In this document: piece after piece, positions 30,341 through 38,444 of the stretch | Layout of the letters: each line of letters opens with the position of its first letter | How positions within the stretch are numbered: the stretch's first letter is position 1 | Assembly (NCBI GenBank): GCA_026418295.1 | Contig: JAOABP010000001.1 | Coordinates: forward strand, 310,001-374,000 | Source: Caldifarciminota bacterium | Lineage (GTDB): Bacteria; Hydrothermota; Tepidihabitantia; Tepidihabitantales; Tepidihabitantaceae | Direction of reading: 5' to 3' | Length of the DNA: 64,000 nucleotides | The notes under the pieces: generated by a model | What the model was told of the DNA's origin: nothing | What the model saw: the letters and a program-made list of their open reading frames with translations, nothing else | Database searches by the model: none | Translations under genes and position numbers: made by a program

Positions 30341-32127
30341 CCGAAATACCGGCGGTCTACTTTCTTGCCCGCTGCCGCCAGCTCCTGTCCGACCGGTTTG
30401 CAGAACTCGGGCTGGAACTGACACCGGCAGAAATCCGCACCGGAGAACCTGAAATTGATGCCGACTTGGCAGTTCCGGTATTCAGGCTGGCAAAAACAGT
30501 CCGTAAACCACCGGAGGAGCTGGCGCGCCATGTTGCAGAAACGTTGAATCTTACCGGTACACCATTTACAGCCATAAGTGCCAGTGGCGGCTATGTCAAC
30601 CTCAAGTTTCAGCCCTGCGAACTGGCCCGTCAGGTCTTTGAGGATTATCATGGGATTTCACCGGGGCTTTCAGGTCAGACACCGGAACGCTACGGCAGTT
30701 TCACCTTCGGCACTGGCAAGACCATTGTCATCGATTATTCCTCCCCGAACATTGCCAAACCATTTTCCGTCGGCCATCTCCGTTCAACTGTTATCGGTCA
30801 GGCGCTTTACAACATCTACTCTTTTCTCGGTTACCGGGTGATTGGTGACAACCACTTGGGTGACTGGGGAACCCAATTTGGTAAACTCCTCTGTGCCTAT
30901 GAAATATGGGGGGATGTCGCTGAACTGAGCCGCAGCTCCACCCGGCACCTCTTGGATCTCTATATCCGGTTTCATCAGGAGGCAAAAGAAAAACCCGAGC
31001 TCGAAAGGAAGGCACGGGAATGGTTCCGGCGGCTGGAGACCGGTGACCCTGTCGCCCGTACCCGCTGGCAGGAGTTTGTCCGGCTGAGTCGGCAGGAATT
31101 TGAACGGGTTTATCAACTGCTTGGAGTCCGCTTTGATCACACCCTCGGTGAAAGCTTCTATGCCCCACGGTTGCAATCGGTTATTGACCGGGCACTCCGG
31201 CTCGGAATTGCCCGCCGGGAAAAACCGCCTGCTCCCCTGACTGCTGGTGAAGAGACGGTTAGTGAACAGGAAACAGTGGTTCTGATCCCGCTTGACCGTG
31301 TTGGTATCAAGGTTCCCCTGCTTCTTCAGAAATCGGATGGCACAAGCCTCTATGCCACCAGGGAAATCGCCACCGCAGAATATCGGATTGAACAGTGGCA
31401 TCCGGAAAAGATTCTTTATGTAGTCGGCAATGAACAGGAATTCTACTTCAAGCAGTTCAGTGCTGCAATGAAACTCCTGGGCTATGACGTTCCCTGCATC
31501 CATGTGAATTTCGGTCTCATCCGTCTACCCGAAGGCAGACTTTCTACCCGTGCCGGCCGGTTCATCCTGCTGGAAGATGTAATCCATGAAGCAATAGAAC
31601 GGGCAAGGGCAATCATTCAGGGACGCGACCTGCCCGAATCTGAAAAGGAGGAAATTGCCCGCCGGGTCGGAGTCGGTGCCATCAAATATGCTGACCTTTC
31701 ACAGAACCGAGTGAAGGAGGTAGTATTTGACTGGAACCGGATGCTTGCGCTTGACGGTGACTCCGGACCTTATCTGCAGTATGCCTATACCCGCACGCGG
31801 TCAATCATGAGAAAGGCGGGCAATTTAGAAATTGTGGACTTTCATCCGGAAACGCTCGTTACCCCGGAAGAATTAAATCTGCTTAAACAGATTGCCCTGT
31901 TTCCAGATGCGGTAATCGCAGCCGCCCAGAATTATGAACCTCATCGCATCGCCAATCGTATCTACCGCTTAACACGTGAATTTTCATTTTTTTATGACCG
32001 CATCCCGGTGCTGAACGCACCGAACCCGGAATTGAAGCGCAGCCGACTGGCGCTTGTGGAAATGGTCGGCACCGTCATCAGAACCGGATTGAAACTCCTG
32101 GGAATTGAAGTCATGGAACGCATGTAA
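30337..32127 (+). CDS. argS: Arginyl-tRNA synthetase
   Basis: A 596-residue class Ia synthetase. The N-terminal additional domain (about 1-110) is followed by the HIGH-like 'SVGHLRSTVIG', while the KMSKS lysine motif is replaced by 'RLSTRAG', as in many ArgRS. The C-terminal anticodon-binding domain ends 'KLLGIEVMERM'. The start at 30337 overlaps the macro-domain stop (ATGA); the frame is open back to 30199 inside that gene. Confidence 0.97.
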   Translation: MTEIPAVYFLARCRQLLSDRFAELGLELTPAEIRTGEPEIDADLAVPVFRLAKTVRKPPEELARHVAETLNLTGTPFTAISASGGYVNLKFQPCELARQVFEDYHGISPGLSGQTPERYGSFTFGTGKTIVIDYSSPNIAKPFSVGHLRSTVIGQALYNIYSFLGYRVIGDNHLGDWGTQFGKLLCAYEIWGDVAELSRSSTRHLLDLYIRFHQEAKEKPELERKAREWFRRLETGDPVARTRWQEFVRLSRQEFERVYQLLGVRFDHTLGESFYAPRLQSVIDRALRLGIARREKPPAPLTAGEETVSEQETVVLIPLDRVGIKVPLLLQKSDGTSLYATREIATAEYRIEQWHPEKILYVVGNEQEFYFKQFSAAMKLLGYDVPCIHVNFGLIRLPEGRLSTRAGRFILLEDVIHEAIERARAIIQGRDLPESEKEEIARRVGVGAIKYADLSQNRVKEVVFDWNRMLALDGDSGPYLQYAYTRTRSIMRKAGNLEIVDFHPETLVTPEELNLLKQIALFPDAVIAAAQNYEPHRIANRIYRLTREFSFFYDRIPVLNAPNPELKRSRLALVEMVGTVIRTGLKLLGIEVMERM

Positions 32128-32159
32128 ACCTCCCGCACAATATCAGGAGTCAAATAGTT

Positions 32160-33383
32160 ATGAAGTCAGTCTATTTTGACCATGCAAACTCCACTCCGGT
32201 CCTGCCCGAAGCGATTGCAGCAATGCACCCATATCTGAATCGGCATTTCGGCAATCCCTCAAGCCTGCACCGATTTGGCGACCCGCCGCGCCAGGCAATT
32301 GAACAAGCCCGAAATCAGGTTTCCCGACTGATTAATGCGGCACCGGAATCAATAATTTTCACCAGTTCTGCCACCGAAAGCAACAACCTGGCACTCAAAG
32401 GCTTGGCGTTTGCCCATCAGAACCGAGGTAGACACATCATCGTTTCCGCCATTGAACACATCTCGATTCTCGAACAGACCCGCACGCTCAAACGGTCGGG
32501 CTTTGATGTAACTACCTTGAAGGTTGATCAGTGGGGCAGAGTTGATCCGCAGAAACTGCGGGAAACAATCAGACCGGACACGATTCTGGTCTCAGTGATG
32601 CATGCAAACTACGAAATCGGGACAATTCAGCCCGTTGAACAGCTGGCTGCAATCTGCCGGGAACGGGGAGTTCTGTTTCATTCCGACGGTACTGCCGCGG
32701 TCGGCAGGATCCCGGTTGATGTTACCCGGCTGGAAGTGGACGCCTATACCTTTTCTGCCCAGTCTGTTTACGGTCCGAAGGGAGCGGCTGTCCTCTATCT
32801 CAAACCCGGCATCCGGATCAACCCGTTGATTGAGGGGGGATTTCAGGAAAAAGGCCGCCGTGCCGGAACTGAGAATGTAGCGGCGATCGCGGGCATGGGC
32901 AGGGCAGCAGAAATCACCGGGGAACACCTGTCCGGCTGGCGGGAAAACATGAACCGGCTGAGCAGACGTCTTTACCAGGAACTGCCTGCCCGGGTTGAAC
33001 GGATCATCTTTACCGGCCACCCTATCGATAGACTGCCCGGTGTTGTCAGTATGTGCATTGAGTTTGTGGAAGGCGAAGCTCTTCTGCTTTCTCTCGATGA
33101 TGCGGGAATTGCCGCCGCCTCCGGTTCCGCCTGTACCGCCCGCACTCTCAAAGCCTCACATGTGCTTTTGGCACTGGGCATTGACCATGCAGTCGCTCAG
33201 TCCTCACTTCTGTTGACATTGGGCAAGGACAACACCGATGAAGATATTGACTATTTTCTCGACCGCCTACCGTCGATTGTAAGCCGCCTGCGCAGCATCT
33301 CCCCGCTCTATGCCCGCTATCTCCGGGGAGAAAACCCCTATGCATGCAAAACTGGACAAAATCATCAGCATGAGGAAAATTAA
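32160..33383 (+). CDS. IscS/NifS-like protein lacking the PLP-binding lysine
   Basis: A 407-residue homologue of class I cysteine desulfurases, which normally supply sulfur for iron-sulfur clusters. Compared with E. coli IscS, His104 (H100 here), Asp180 (D176) and the active-site Cys loop (SGSACT, C325) are kept. The PLP-anchoring pair His205-Lys206 ('FSGHKIYGPKG') has become Gln201-Ser202 ('FSAQSVYGPKG'; TCT at 32763-32765), and Gln183 has become Ala. Without the Schiff-base lysine, normal desulfurase chemistry is not expected. Archaeoglobus fulgidus IscS also lacks this lysine and instead lends a Cys ligand to the cluster on IscU. The gene directly precedes an IscU. The frame is intact, so it is not an ordinary pseudogene. 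Confidence 0.9.
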   Translation: MKSVYFDHANSTPVLPEAIAAMHPYLNRHFGNPSSLHRFGDPPRQAIEQARNQVSRLINAAPESIIFTSSATESNNLALKGLAFAHQNRGRHIIVSAIEHISILEQTRTLKRSGFDVTTLKVDQWGRVDPQKLRETIRPDTILVSVMHANYEIGTIQPVEQLAAICRERGVLFHSDGTAAVGRIPVDVTRLEVDAYTFSAQSVYGPKGAAVLYLKPGIRINPLIEGGFQEKGRRAGTENVAAIAGMGRAAEITGEHLSGWRENMNRLSRRLYQELPARVERIIFTGHPIDRLPGVVSMCIEFVEGEALLLSLDDAGIAAASGSACTARTLKASHVLLALGIDHAVAQSSLLLTLGKDNTDEDIDYFLDRLPSIVSRLRSISPLYARYLRGENPYACKTGQNHQHEEN

Positions 33384-33392
33384 GGAGCAAAT

Positions 33393-33920
33393 ATGTATTC
33401 AGAAAAGGTAATGGAGCATTTCCGTAACCCCCGCAATGTGGGGGAGATTGAAAATGCCGATGGTGTAGGCGAAGTGGGCAATCCGGTCTGTGGTGATATG
33501 ATGACCTTTTATATTAAAGTAGAGAATGGTGTAATCACCGATGTCAAGTTTAAAACCTTCGGCTGCGGTGCCGCAATTGCCGTATCATCAATGGTGAGCG
33601 AAATGGCAAAGGGAAAGACAATTGAAGAGGCGCTCAAGATCACCAACGAGCAAGTGGCAAAGGAACTCGGCGGTCTCCCGCCCAATAAAATGCACTGTTC
33701 CAATCTCGGCGCTGATGCCCTCCATGCTGCAATCCGGGACTATTTGCGGCGCCGCCAGCTGAAAGATACCGGCTGCCGGTGCCCCTACTGTGACCAGCCA
33801 CTTACCGGAGAAGAAACGGTCTGCCAGCCCTGCCAGACCAAAATAAATTTCTGTCCGCATTGCGGCAAACCGTTACCCCGCAACACTACGATCTGTCCGG
33901 AATGCGGCGGTAAAACTTAA
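33393..33920 (+). CDS. iscU: IscU/NifU-like scaffold fused to C-terminal zinc ribbons
   Basis: A 175-residue protein. Residues 1-122 are an IscU scaffold with all cluster ligands: C33 and D35 in 'NPVCGD', C58 in 'TFGCGA', and H101/C102 in 'KMHCSN'. Residues 128-175 add two small zinc-ribbon-like knuckle pairs (CPYC/CQPC and CPHC/CPEC), not part of standard IscU. An AAGGAG lies before the ATG, 9 nt after the IscS-like gene. The scaffold would assemble and pass on Fe-S clusters; the ribbon tail may bind a partner or a metal. Confidence 0.92.
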   Translation: MYSEKVMEHFRNPRNVGEIENADGVGEVGNPVCGDMMTFYIKVENGVITDVKFKTFGCGAAIAVSSMVSEMAKGKTIEEALKITNEQVAKELGGLPPNKMHCSNLGADALHAAIRDYLRRRQLKDTGCRCPYCDQPLTGEETVCQPCQTKINFCPHCGKPLPRNTTICPECGGKT

Positions 33921-33938
33921 AAAATCGGAAGGAGGTCC

Positions 33939-34220
33939 ATGCCTTTTCAGAAAATCAGTGGGAAAAATAATAAGCATCAAGTTATCTTATATGCACTGTC
34001 CACCTGCGGGTGGTGCCGGATGACCAAGGAACTGCTCAACAGTAACGGAATCGAATACGAGTTCATCGACGTCGACCTCACTTCCGGACCGGAACGGGAA
34101 GAAATAATCAATCGCGTGCGCCAACTCAATCCCCGCGGCTCATTCCCGACAATTCAGATTGATAATCAGGTGGTTGTCGGCTATGATGAAGAAAGAATCC
34201 GGGAACTGCTGGAAATCTGA
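33939..34220 (+). CDS. Glutaredoxin-like protein
   Basis: A 93-residue thioredoxin-fold protein with the active-site CGWC (C23, C26) followed by '[11 protein letters not shown]', and the cis-proline region 'GSFPTIQID', then 'VVGYDEERI'. It likely reduces protein disulfides or carries metal. An AAGGAGG Shine-Dalgarno precedes it, 18 nt after iscU, and it is 2 nt before the FTR-like gene, which suggests these redox proteins act together. Confidence 0.9.
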   Translation: MPFQKISGKNNKHQVILYALSTCGWCRMTKELLNSNGIEYEFIDVDLTSGPEREEIINRVRQLNPRGSFPTIQIDNQVVVGYDEERIRELLEI

Positions 34221-34222
34221 AT

Positions 34223-34735
34223 ATGACTGAAGAATTTCCGCCTGAGGTCGTCAAGCTTTATGAACAGCTGAAAAAAGAAGCGGAAGAAGCCGGTTATAAC
34301 CTGAATCCGGACCGGAATTTTACGCTCGGACTGGTTGCCGCCCTGCTGACCAACGAAAAAAGATACGGTTACCGTGCCTGTCCGTGCCGACTTGCCCTAG
34401 GAGATAAGGAAAAAGACATCGATATCATCTGCCCCTGTTATTACCGCGATGCTGATCTGGAAGAGTTCGGCGCCTGCTACTGTGCCCTTTATGTATCTGA
34501 TGACTGGATCGCCGGCAGGATCCGGAAAGGCTCGATACCTGAAAGAAGACCGGCCCAGTTTTTCATTTCCGGTTATACCGAACCGGAACCTGTAACGAAC
34601 GCCCGGGAAATAACAAAACTGTCGCTACCGGTATGGCGCTGTAAAGTGTGCGGCTACCTGTGCGCCCGTCCGGAACCGCCGGGAAAATGCCCGATCTGTA
34701 AGGCAGGAAAAGAGCGTTTTGAACGCTTTATTTAA
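34223..34735 (+). CDS. Ferredoxin:thioredoxin reductase-like protein fused to a rubredoxin-like domain
   Basis: A 170-residue fusion. Residues 1-100 match the catalytic subunit of ferredoxin:thioredoxin (disulfide) reductase, with CPC (53-55), CPC (70-72) and CYC (85-87); the usual CHC histidine is a tyrosine here. Residues 138-170 form a rubredoxin-like knuckle, CKVCGY...CPIC. It could pass electrons from ferredoxin or rubredoxin iron to a [4Fe-4S] cluster and then to a disulfide, possibly of the preceding glutaredoxin. Partner and direction are inferred. Confidence 0.85.
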   Translation: MTEEFPPEVVKLYEQLKKEAEEAGYNLNPDRNFTLGLVAALLTNEKRYGYRACPCRLALGDKEKDIDIICPCYYRDADLEEFGACYCALYVSDDWIAGRIRKGSIPERRPAQFFISGYTEPEPVTNAREITKLSLPVWRCKVCGYLCARPEPPGKCPICKAGKERFERFI

Positions 34736-34738
34736 GTA

Positions 34739-35029
34739 ATGCTGATCGTAGAAATCAGTGTTGTTCCAGTAGGCACGGGAGATCCCAGTGTCAGCAAATA
34801 CATTCGCACCGCACTGGAAATAATAAAAAGCAGCGGATTGAACTATTCGATAAATCCCATGGGCACATGTGTCGAAGGCGAGTGGGATGAGATTTTCTCT
34901 ACTTTGAAAAAGATTCACGACCGCTTGGCTGCTATGGGATGTCAGCGTCTCGTTACTACAATCAAAATAGATGACCGCAGGGACAGAAATCAGACCATGC
35001 AGGATAAGGTGAGCAGAGTCAGCCCCTGA
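34739..35029 (+). CDS. MTH1187-family thiamine-binding protein (DUF77)
   Basis: A 96-residue protein with 'EISVVPVGTGDPSVSKYI' and 'NPMGTCVEGEWDEIF', diagnostic of the MTH1187/YkoF-like family; some members bind thiamine or hydroxymethylpyrimidine. It follows the FTR-like gene by 3 nt. Its stop (35027-35029) lies inside a strong hairpin (35008-35040). Confidence 0.85.
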   Translation: MLIVEISVVPVGTGDPSVSKYIRTALEIIKSSGLNYSINPMGTCVEGEWDEIFSTLKKIHDRLAAMGCQRLVTTIKIDDRRDRNQTMQDKVSRVSP

Positions 35030-35148
35030 CCCTGCTCACCATTAATGGAGCATCCCAACCACTCACACCCGTCCCATACAGAACCAGTTATGAATGCCAC
35101 CCAAGAATACTCGCATTCGGTGCATGTTGCTTCCCAGAGTTGAGACAT
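34990..35148 (-). CDS. Possible small zinc-ribbon-like protein, perhaps decayed
   Basis: A 52-residue frame with an AAGGAG Shine-Dalgarno about 8 nt before its ATG. The start 'MSQLWEATCTECEYSWVAF' and a later 'DGCEWLGC' look like a zinc ribbon, but the second CxxC pair is broken. The last 40 nt run antisense through the end of the thiamine-binding gene. It may be a real small gene, a decayed one or chance. Confidence 0.35.
   Translation of the reverse strand: MSQLWEATCTECEYSWVAFITGSVWDGCEWLGCSINGEQGQGLTLLTLSCMV
35008..35040. terminator. Strong hairpin at the end of the iron-sulfur/redox cluster
   Basis: GGTGAGCAG (35008-35016) pairs with CTGCTCACC (35032-35040), and inside it GTCAG pairs with CTGAC around a CCC loop, separated by one A/C mismatch. 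No T-run follows on either strand, so it is not a classical intrinsic terminator; mRNA 3'-end stabilisation or a Rho-linked role is possible. Confidence 0.5.
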
Positions 35149-35272
35149 TTTTAAACTCCTTGCGCGATCACAATCATATATTAAGCAACTCACATGCCAA
35201 TCTGATTTTGATCGCTTATCTTATTCAGAACCAATGGAATAGAGAATATGTTTGTCGTCCGGATCGCATGGG

Positions 35273-35387
35273 GTGTATCACGGTATGAGACAATAAAATA
35301 CATGAGACATGTAACTGTCACTGTAATGATACACTTCTCAGAAACCCTGTAAAAATGCATCACAGCAATATCAGGCGGAAACAGGGT
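35273..35387. repeat. Two inverted repeats in the long non-coding stretch before rho
   Basis: GTGTATCA (35273-35280) is complementary to TGATACAC (35327-35334), enclosing a small CATG-AGA-CATG hairpin. ACCCTGT (35344-35350) is complementary to ACAGGGT (35381-35387). They occupy the non-coding stretch 35030-35428 upstream of the rho promoter. Apart from these, the possible small minus-strand ORF and the hairpin at 35008-35040, I see nothing in that stretch. Confidence 0.5.
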
Positions 35388-35428
35388 GAATGATCAAAAA
35401 CAAGAGAAGGAAAGTACGGGCGACTTTC

Positions 35429-35457
35429 TTGACACCAGTTTACCATTTTTGTATAAT
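35429..35457 (+). promoter_or_regulatory. Consensus sigma70 promoter of rho
   Basis: A perfect TTGACA (35429-35434), a 17-nt spacer and a perfect TATAAT (35452-35457). It is followed by a leader of about 100 nt before the rho ATG (35567), containing CCCG/CGGG complementarity (35511-35538), which could host Rho autoregulation. Confidence 0.9.
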
Positions 35458-35566
35458 GAATTTGAATTCTGATGGCATCCGAGGCAAGATTCAATTTTTA
35501 GTTGGTAATTCCCGGTTAGCATCTTTTCGTTTATCGGGAAACAAAATCGGTCAGTAAGGAGCAAAT

Positions 35567-36838
35567 ATGACACAGGAAGAGCTTAAAAACAAGAAAATAA
35601 CCGAATTGTATGAGATTGCCGAATCACTCGGGATTCCTGATTACCGGGAAAAACGCAAACCCGGTCTGATTATGGCAATACTTGAGGCGGAAGCCCGGCA
35701 GCGGGCAACAGAGGGAAACGAAGGGGGAGTTCAGGTTGACGGCGTGCTGGAAATCCTTGAAGACGGATTCGGTTTTCTGCGCTCACCGGAATACAGCTAT
35801 CTCCCTTCCTCGGATGATATCTATGTCTCCCCCTCGCAGATCAAGAGGTTCGGACTGCGCACGGGTGATACCATTACCGGCATCGCCCGTCCGCCCAAGA
35901 ACAGCGAACGCTATTTCGCCCTGCTGAAAATTGAGACGATAAACGGCACGCCCCTGACCGAAGAACGGCCCCGGATACCTTTTGACGCATTAACCCCGCT
36001 CTATCCTCAGGAACGCATCCATCTGGAGATTCCGGAAAAGAACGACCTCTCAATGCGAGTCGTTGACCTTTTCACCCCGATCGGCAAAGGACAGCGTGGA
36101 CTGATTGTTTCCCCGCCCCGAGCTGGAAAAACCGTTCTCCTGCAGAAAATCGCCAACAGCATTACCCAGAATCATCCGGAAATTAAACTGATCATTCTGC
36201 TCATTGATGAACGCCCGGAAGAAGTAACTGATATGGAACGGTCAGTTAAAGCTGAGGTCATCAGCTCAACCTTTGACGAAGTCCCCGAACGCCATGTCCA
36301 GGTTGCTGATATGGTTTTGGAAAAGGCGAAACGGCTGGTGGAGAACAAACATGATGTCGTCATCCTGCTGGATTCCATCACCCGGCTTGCCCGTGCCCAT
36401 AACCTGGTAGTGCCTCATTCAGGCCGCACCCTTTCCGGCGGTCTGGACTCCAACGCCCTGCAGAAACCGAAGAAATTCTTCGGCTCTGCCCGAAATATTG
36501 AAGAAGGTGGCAGTCTGACGATCATTGCCACCGCCCTGATTGAAACCGGCTCGCGGATGGACGAGGTTATATTTGAGGAATTCAAGGGGACCGGCAATAT
36601 GGAGCTCATTCTTGACCGCCGGCTTGCAGACCGCCGGATCTTTCCTGCAATCGACCTCCAGCGTTCCGGCACCCGGAAGGAGGAACTGCTGCTGACTGAA
36701 TTTGAACTCAACCGCATCTGGGTACTGCGCAAACTCCTCGCCGAACTCAATCCGGTGGAAATGATGGAATTCGTCCTTGACAAAATGCGTCTGACCAGGA
36801 ATAATAAAGAGTTTCTGGAATCAATGAGTGAAAGTTAA
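35567..36838 (+). CDS. rho: Transcription termination factor Rho
   Basis: A 423-residue RNA-dependent helicase. It has the N-terminal helical domain, the cold-shock-like RNA-binding domain ('[20 protein letters not shown]'), Walker A '[11 protein letters not shown]', Walker B '[14 protein letters not shown]' and the Q-loop region '[20 protein letters not shown]'. TAAGGAG precedes the ATG. rpmE and prfB follow. Confidence 0.97.
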   Translation: MTQEELKNKKITELYEIAESLGIPDYREKRKPGLIMAILEAEARQRATEGNEGGVQVDGVLEILEDGFGFLRSPEYSYLPSSDDIYVSPSQIKRFGLRTGDTITGIARPPKNSERYFALLKIETINGTPLTEERPRIPFDALTPLYPQERIHLEIPEKNDLSMRVVDLFTPIGKGQRGLIVSPPRAGKTVLLQKIANSITQNHPEIKLIILLIDERPEEVTDMERSVKAEVISSTFDEVPERHVQVADMVLEKAKRLVENKHDVVILLDSITRLARAHNLVVPHSGRTLSGGLDSNALQKPKKFFGSARNIEEGGSLTIIATALIETGSRMDEVIFEEFKGTGNMELILDRRLADRRIFPAIDLQRSGTRKEELLLTEFELNRIWVLRKLLAELNPVEMMEFVLDKMRLTRNNKEFLESMSES

Positions 36839-36852
36839 AAAGGAGTCATGCC

Positions 36853-37074
36853 ATGAAGGAAAAGATTCATCCACCATACGGTGAGTGTATTGTAACCTGT
36901 GCCTGTGGTAACACCTTCAAAACCCGTTCCACAAAACCGAAGCTTCATGTCGAGATCTGTTCTGCCTGCCATCCCTTCTTCACCGGCAAGCAGAAGATCG
37001 TCGACACTGCAGGCCGGGTGGAGAAATTCCGGCGCCGTTACAAGCAAAACGCCGATACCGGCGAAAAGAAATAG
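36853..37074 (+). CDS. rpmE: 50S ribosomal protein L31 (zinc type)
   Basis: A 73-residue protein with '[20 protein letters not shown]' and '[15 protein letters not shown]', carrying the four Cys of the zinc-binding form. An AAAAAGGAG Shine-Dalgarno precedes it. A rho-rpmE-prfB order is common. Confidence 0.96.
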   Translation: MKEKIHPPYGECIVTCACGNTFKTRSTKPKLHVEICSACHPFFTGKQKIVDTAGRVEKFRRRYKQNADTGEKK

Positions 37075-37083
37075 ACTGTCGCC

Positions 37084-38191
37084 GTGTCAGAACAGTTAAA
37101 TCAGCTTGCCGCACGGTTCCGTGACCTTGCGGCATTTCTTTGAAATCGACAAACTGCGCATTGAACGCGCAAGACTGCGCGAACAGTCTGCTACCGCCGA
37201 CTTCTGGAACAACCCGCAGAACGCCCAGACAGTGATGCGCCGGCTCGCCCAGCTGGACGATCTGATCAGCCGGATGGAAAAACTGGAGCGGGAAATCAAC
37301 GAAATCCGGGAGCTTGAGGACCTTTTCGCCGAAGAAACTGATGCCCAGATTACCAACGAACTTGCCTCGCAGCTCAAGGAAGTGGAAAAGGAATTCAACC
37401 AGCTCGAAGAACGGGCACTTTTCAATTCCCCGGAAGACAGCAGAAATGCCATCCTTTCAATCCACCCTGGTGCCGGGGGTACCGAATCCTGTGACTGGGC
37501 GGAAATCCTGTTCCGGATGTACCTCCATTATATTGAAAATCAGGGATTGAAATACGAAATTCTTGATTTACAGCCGAATGAAGAAGCCGGCATCAAGGAT
37601 GCAACAATCGAAGTAAGCGGTCCTTACGCCTACGGACTGCTTAAATCGGAAATGGGGGTTCACCGGCTGGTACGGATTTCTCCCTTCGATGCCAATCGCC
37701 GACGCCACACCAGCTTCACCGCCGTAACGGTGCTCCCGGAAGTGGATGAAATTGAAGTGGAATTGAACCCCAATGATCTTAAGATCGATACCTTCCGGGC
37801 AGGCGGGCATGGTGGCCAGAATGTCAATAAAGTCAGTTCGGCAGTCCGAATCACCCATATACCTACCGGAATTGTTGTCACCTGCCAGAATGAGCGTTCC
37901 CAGTTCCAGAATAAACAGAATGCCCTCAAGGTCCTTCGTGCCCGGTTGTATGATTACTACCGTCAACAGCAGCGGGCAGAACTGGAAAAATTTGAGGCCG
38001 CAAAAACCGACATCGCCTGGGGACACCAGATCCGCTCCTATGTCCTCTTTCCTTATCAGCTGGTGAAGGACCATCGCACGGGTTACGAAACCAGAGATGT
38101 TGAAAAGGTGCTGTCGGGAGAAATTGATGAGTTTGTCCGCGCCTATCTCACCCAGTTCAACCGTCAGCGCACCGGTGCTGCCCGCCCGTAA
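37084..38191 (+). CDS. prfB: Peptide chain release factor 2, with programmed +1 frameshift
   Basis: Releases peptides at UGA and UAA. Reading starts at GTG 37084, the only start codon after the in-frame rpmE stop, and runs 19 codons to CTT-TGA (TGA at 37141-37143). A +1 shift at CTT-T then continues '[12 protein letters not shown]' to 38191, giving 368 residues. It has the RF2 specificity motif SPF ('[12 protein letters not shown]') and GGQ ('[11 protein letters not shown]'). A start inside the second frame would lose the conserved N-terminus. When RF2 is scarce the ribosome shifts; when abundant it stops. Confidence 0.95.
37138..37143 (+). other. RF2 programmed frameshift site CTT-TGA
   Basis: The slippery CTT followed by in-frame TGA matches the conserved prfB autoregulatory site. 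The Shine-Dalgarno-like AGGGGG normally found 3 nt upstream is absent: the six bases before CTT are GCATTT, so efficiency may rely on other features. Confidence 0.85.
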
Positions 38192-38196
38192 TTTTC

Positions 38197-38225
38197 TTGA
38201 CAACGGGTTCTGCTTTCGCTATTAA
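38197..38225 (+). promoter_or_regulatory. Promoter of the ferredoxin gene
   Basis: TTGACA (38197-38202), a 17-nt spacer and TATTAA (38220-38225; four of six matches), immediately after the prfB stop. The ferredoxin ATG is at 38256, giving a leader of about 23 nt with a GGAGG. Confidence 0.55.
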
Positions 38226-38255
38226 ATATAAACTTTAATTCAAGGAGGAATAACA

Positions 38256-38441
38256 ATGAAGGTATCGGTCGATCGTGAACTCTGTACCGGTTGTGGGCTG
38301 TGTGTCGACACCTGTCCGGATATCTTTGAACTGGATGGAGATCTTGCCCGGGCAAAGGTGGAGATTGTGCCCGAAGCAGCGGAAGACTGCGTTCAGCAGG
38401 CAGCCGAAGACTGCCCAGCGAGCGCAATTAAAGTAGAGTAA
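38256..38441 (+). CDS. [4Fe-4S] ferredoxin
   Basis: A 61-residue electron carrier with one cluster motif, CTGCGLCVDTCP (C10, C13, C16, C20... with the fourth ligand C53 in 'EDCPASAI'). The lost second motif matches monocluster ferredoxins such as those of Thermotoga. A GGAGG precedes the ATG. It converges with hflX, 3 nt away. Possible donor for the FTR-like protein (inference). Confidence 0.92.
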   Translation: MKVSVDRELCTGCGLCVDTCPDIFELDGDLARAKVEIVPEAAEDCVQQAAEDCPASAIKVE

Positions 38442-38444
38442 GGA

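Noticed and set aside
32160-33383. The IscS-like gene as an ordinary pseudogene
   Set aside because: The frame is full length, the active-site Cys and most motifs are conserved and the gene is tightly linked to iscU; only the PLP-anchoring region is changed.
35008-35040. Classical intrinsic terminator
   Set aside because: The stem is strong, but neither strand has a T-run after it; it was kept only as a hairpin of uncertain role.
37106-38191. prfB starting inside the second frame
   Set aside because: The conserved CTT-TGA frameshift site and the missing RF2 N-terminus point to the GTG start at 37084.
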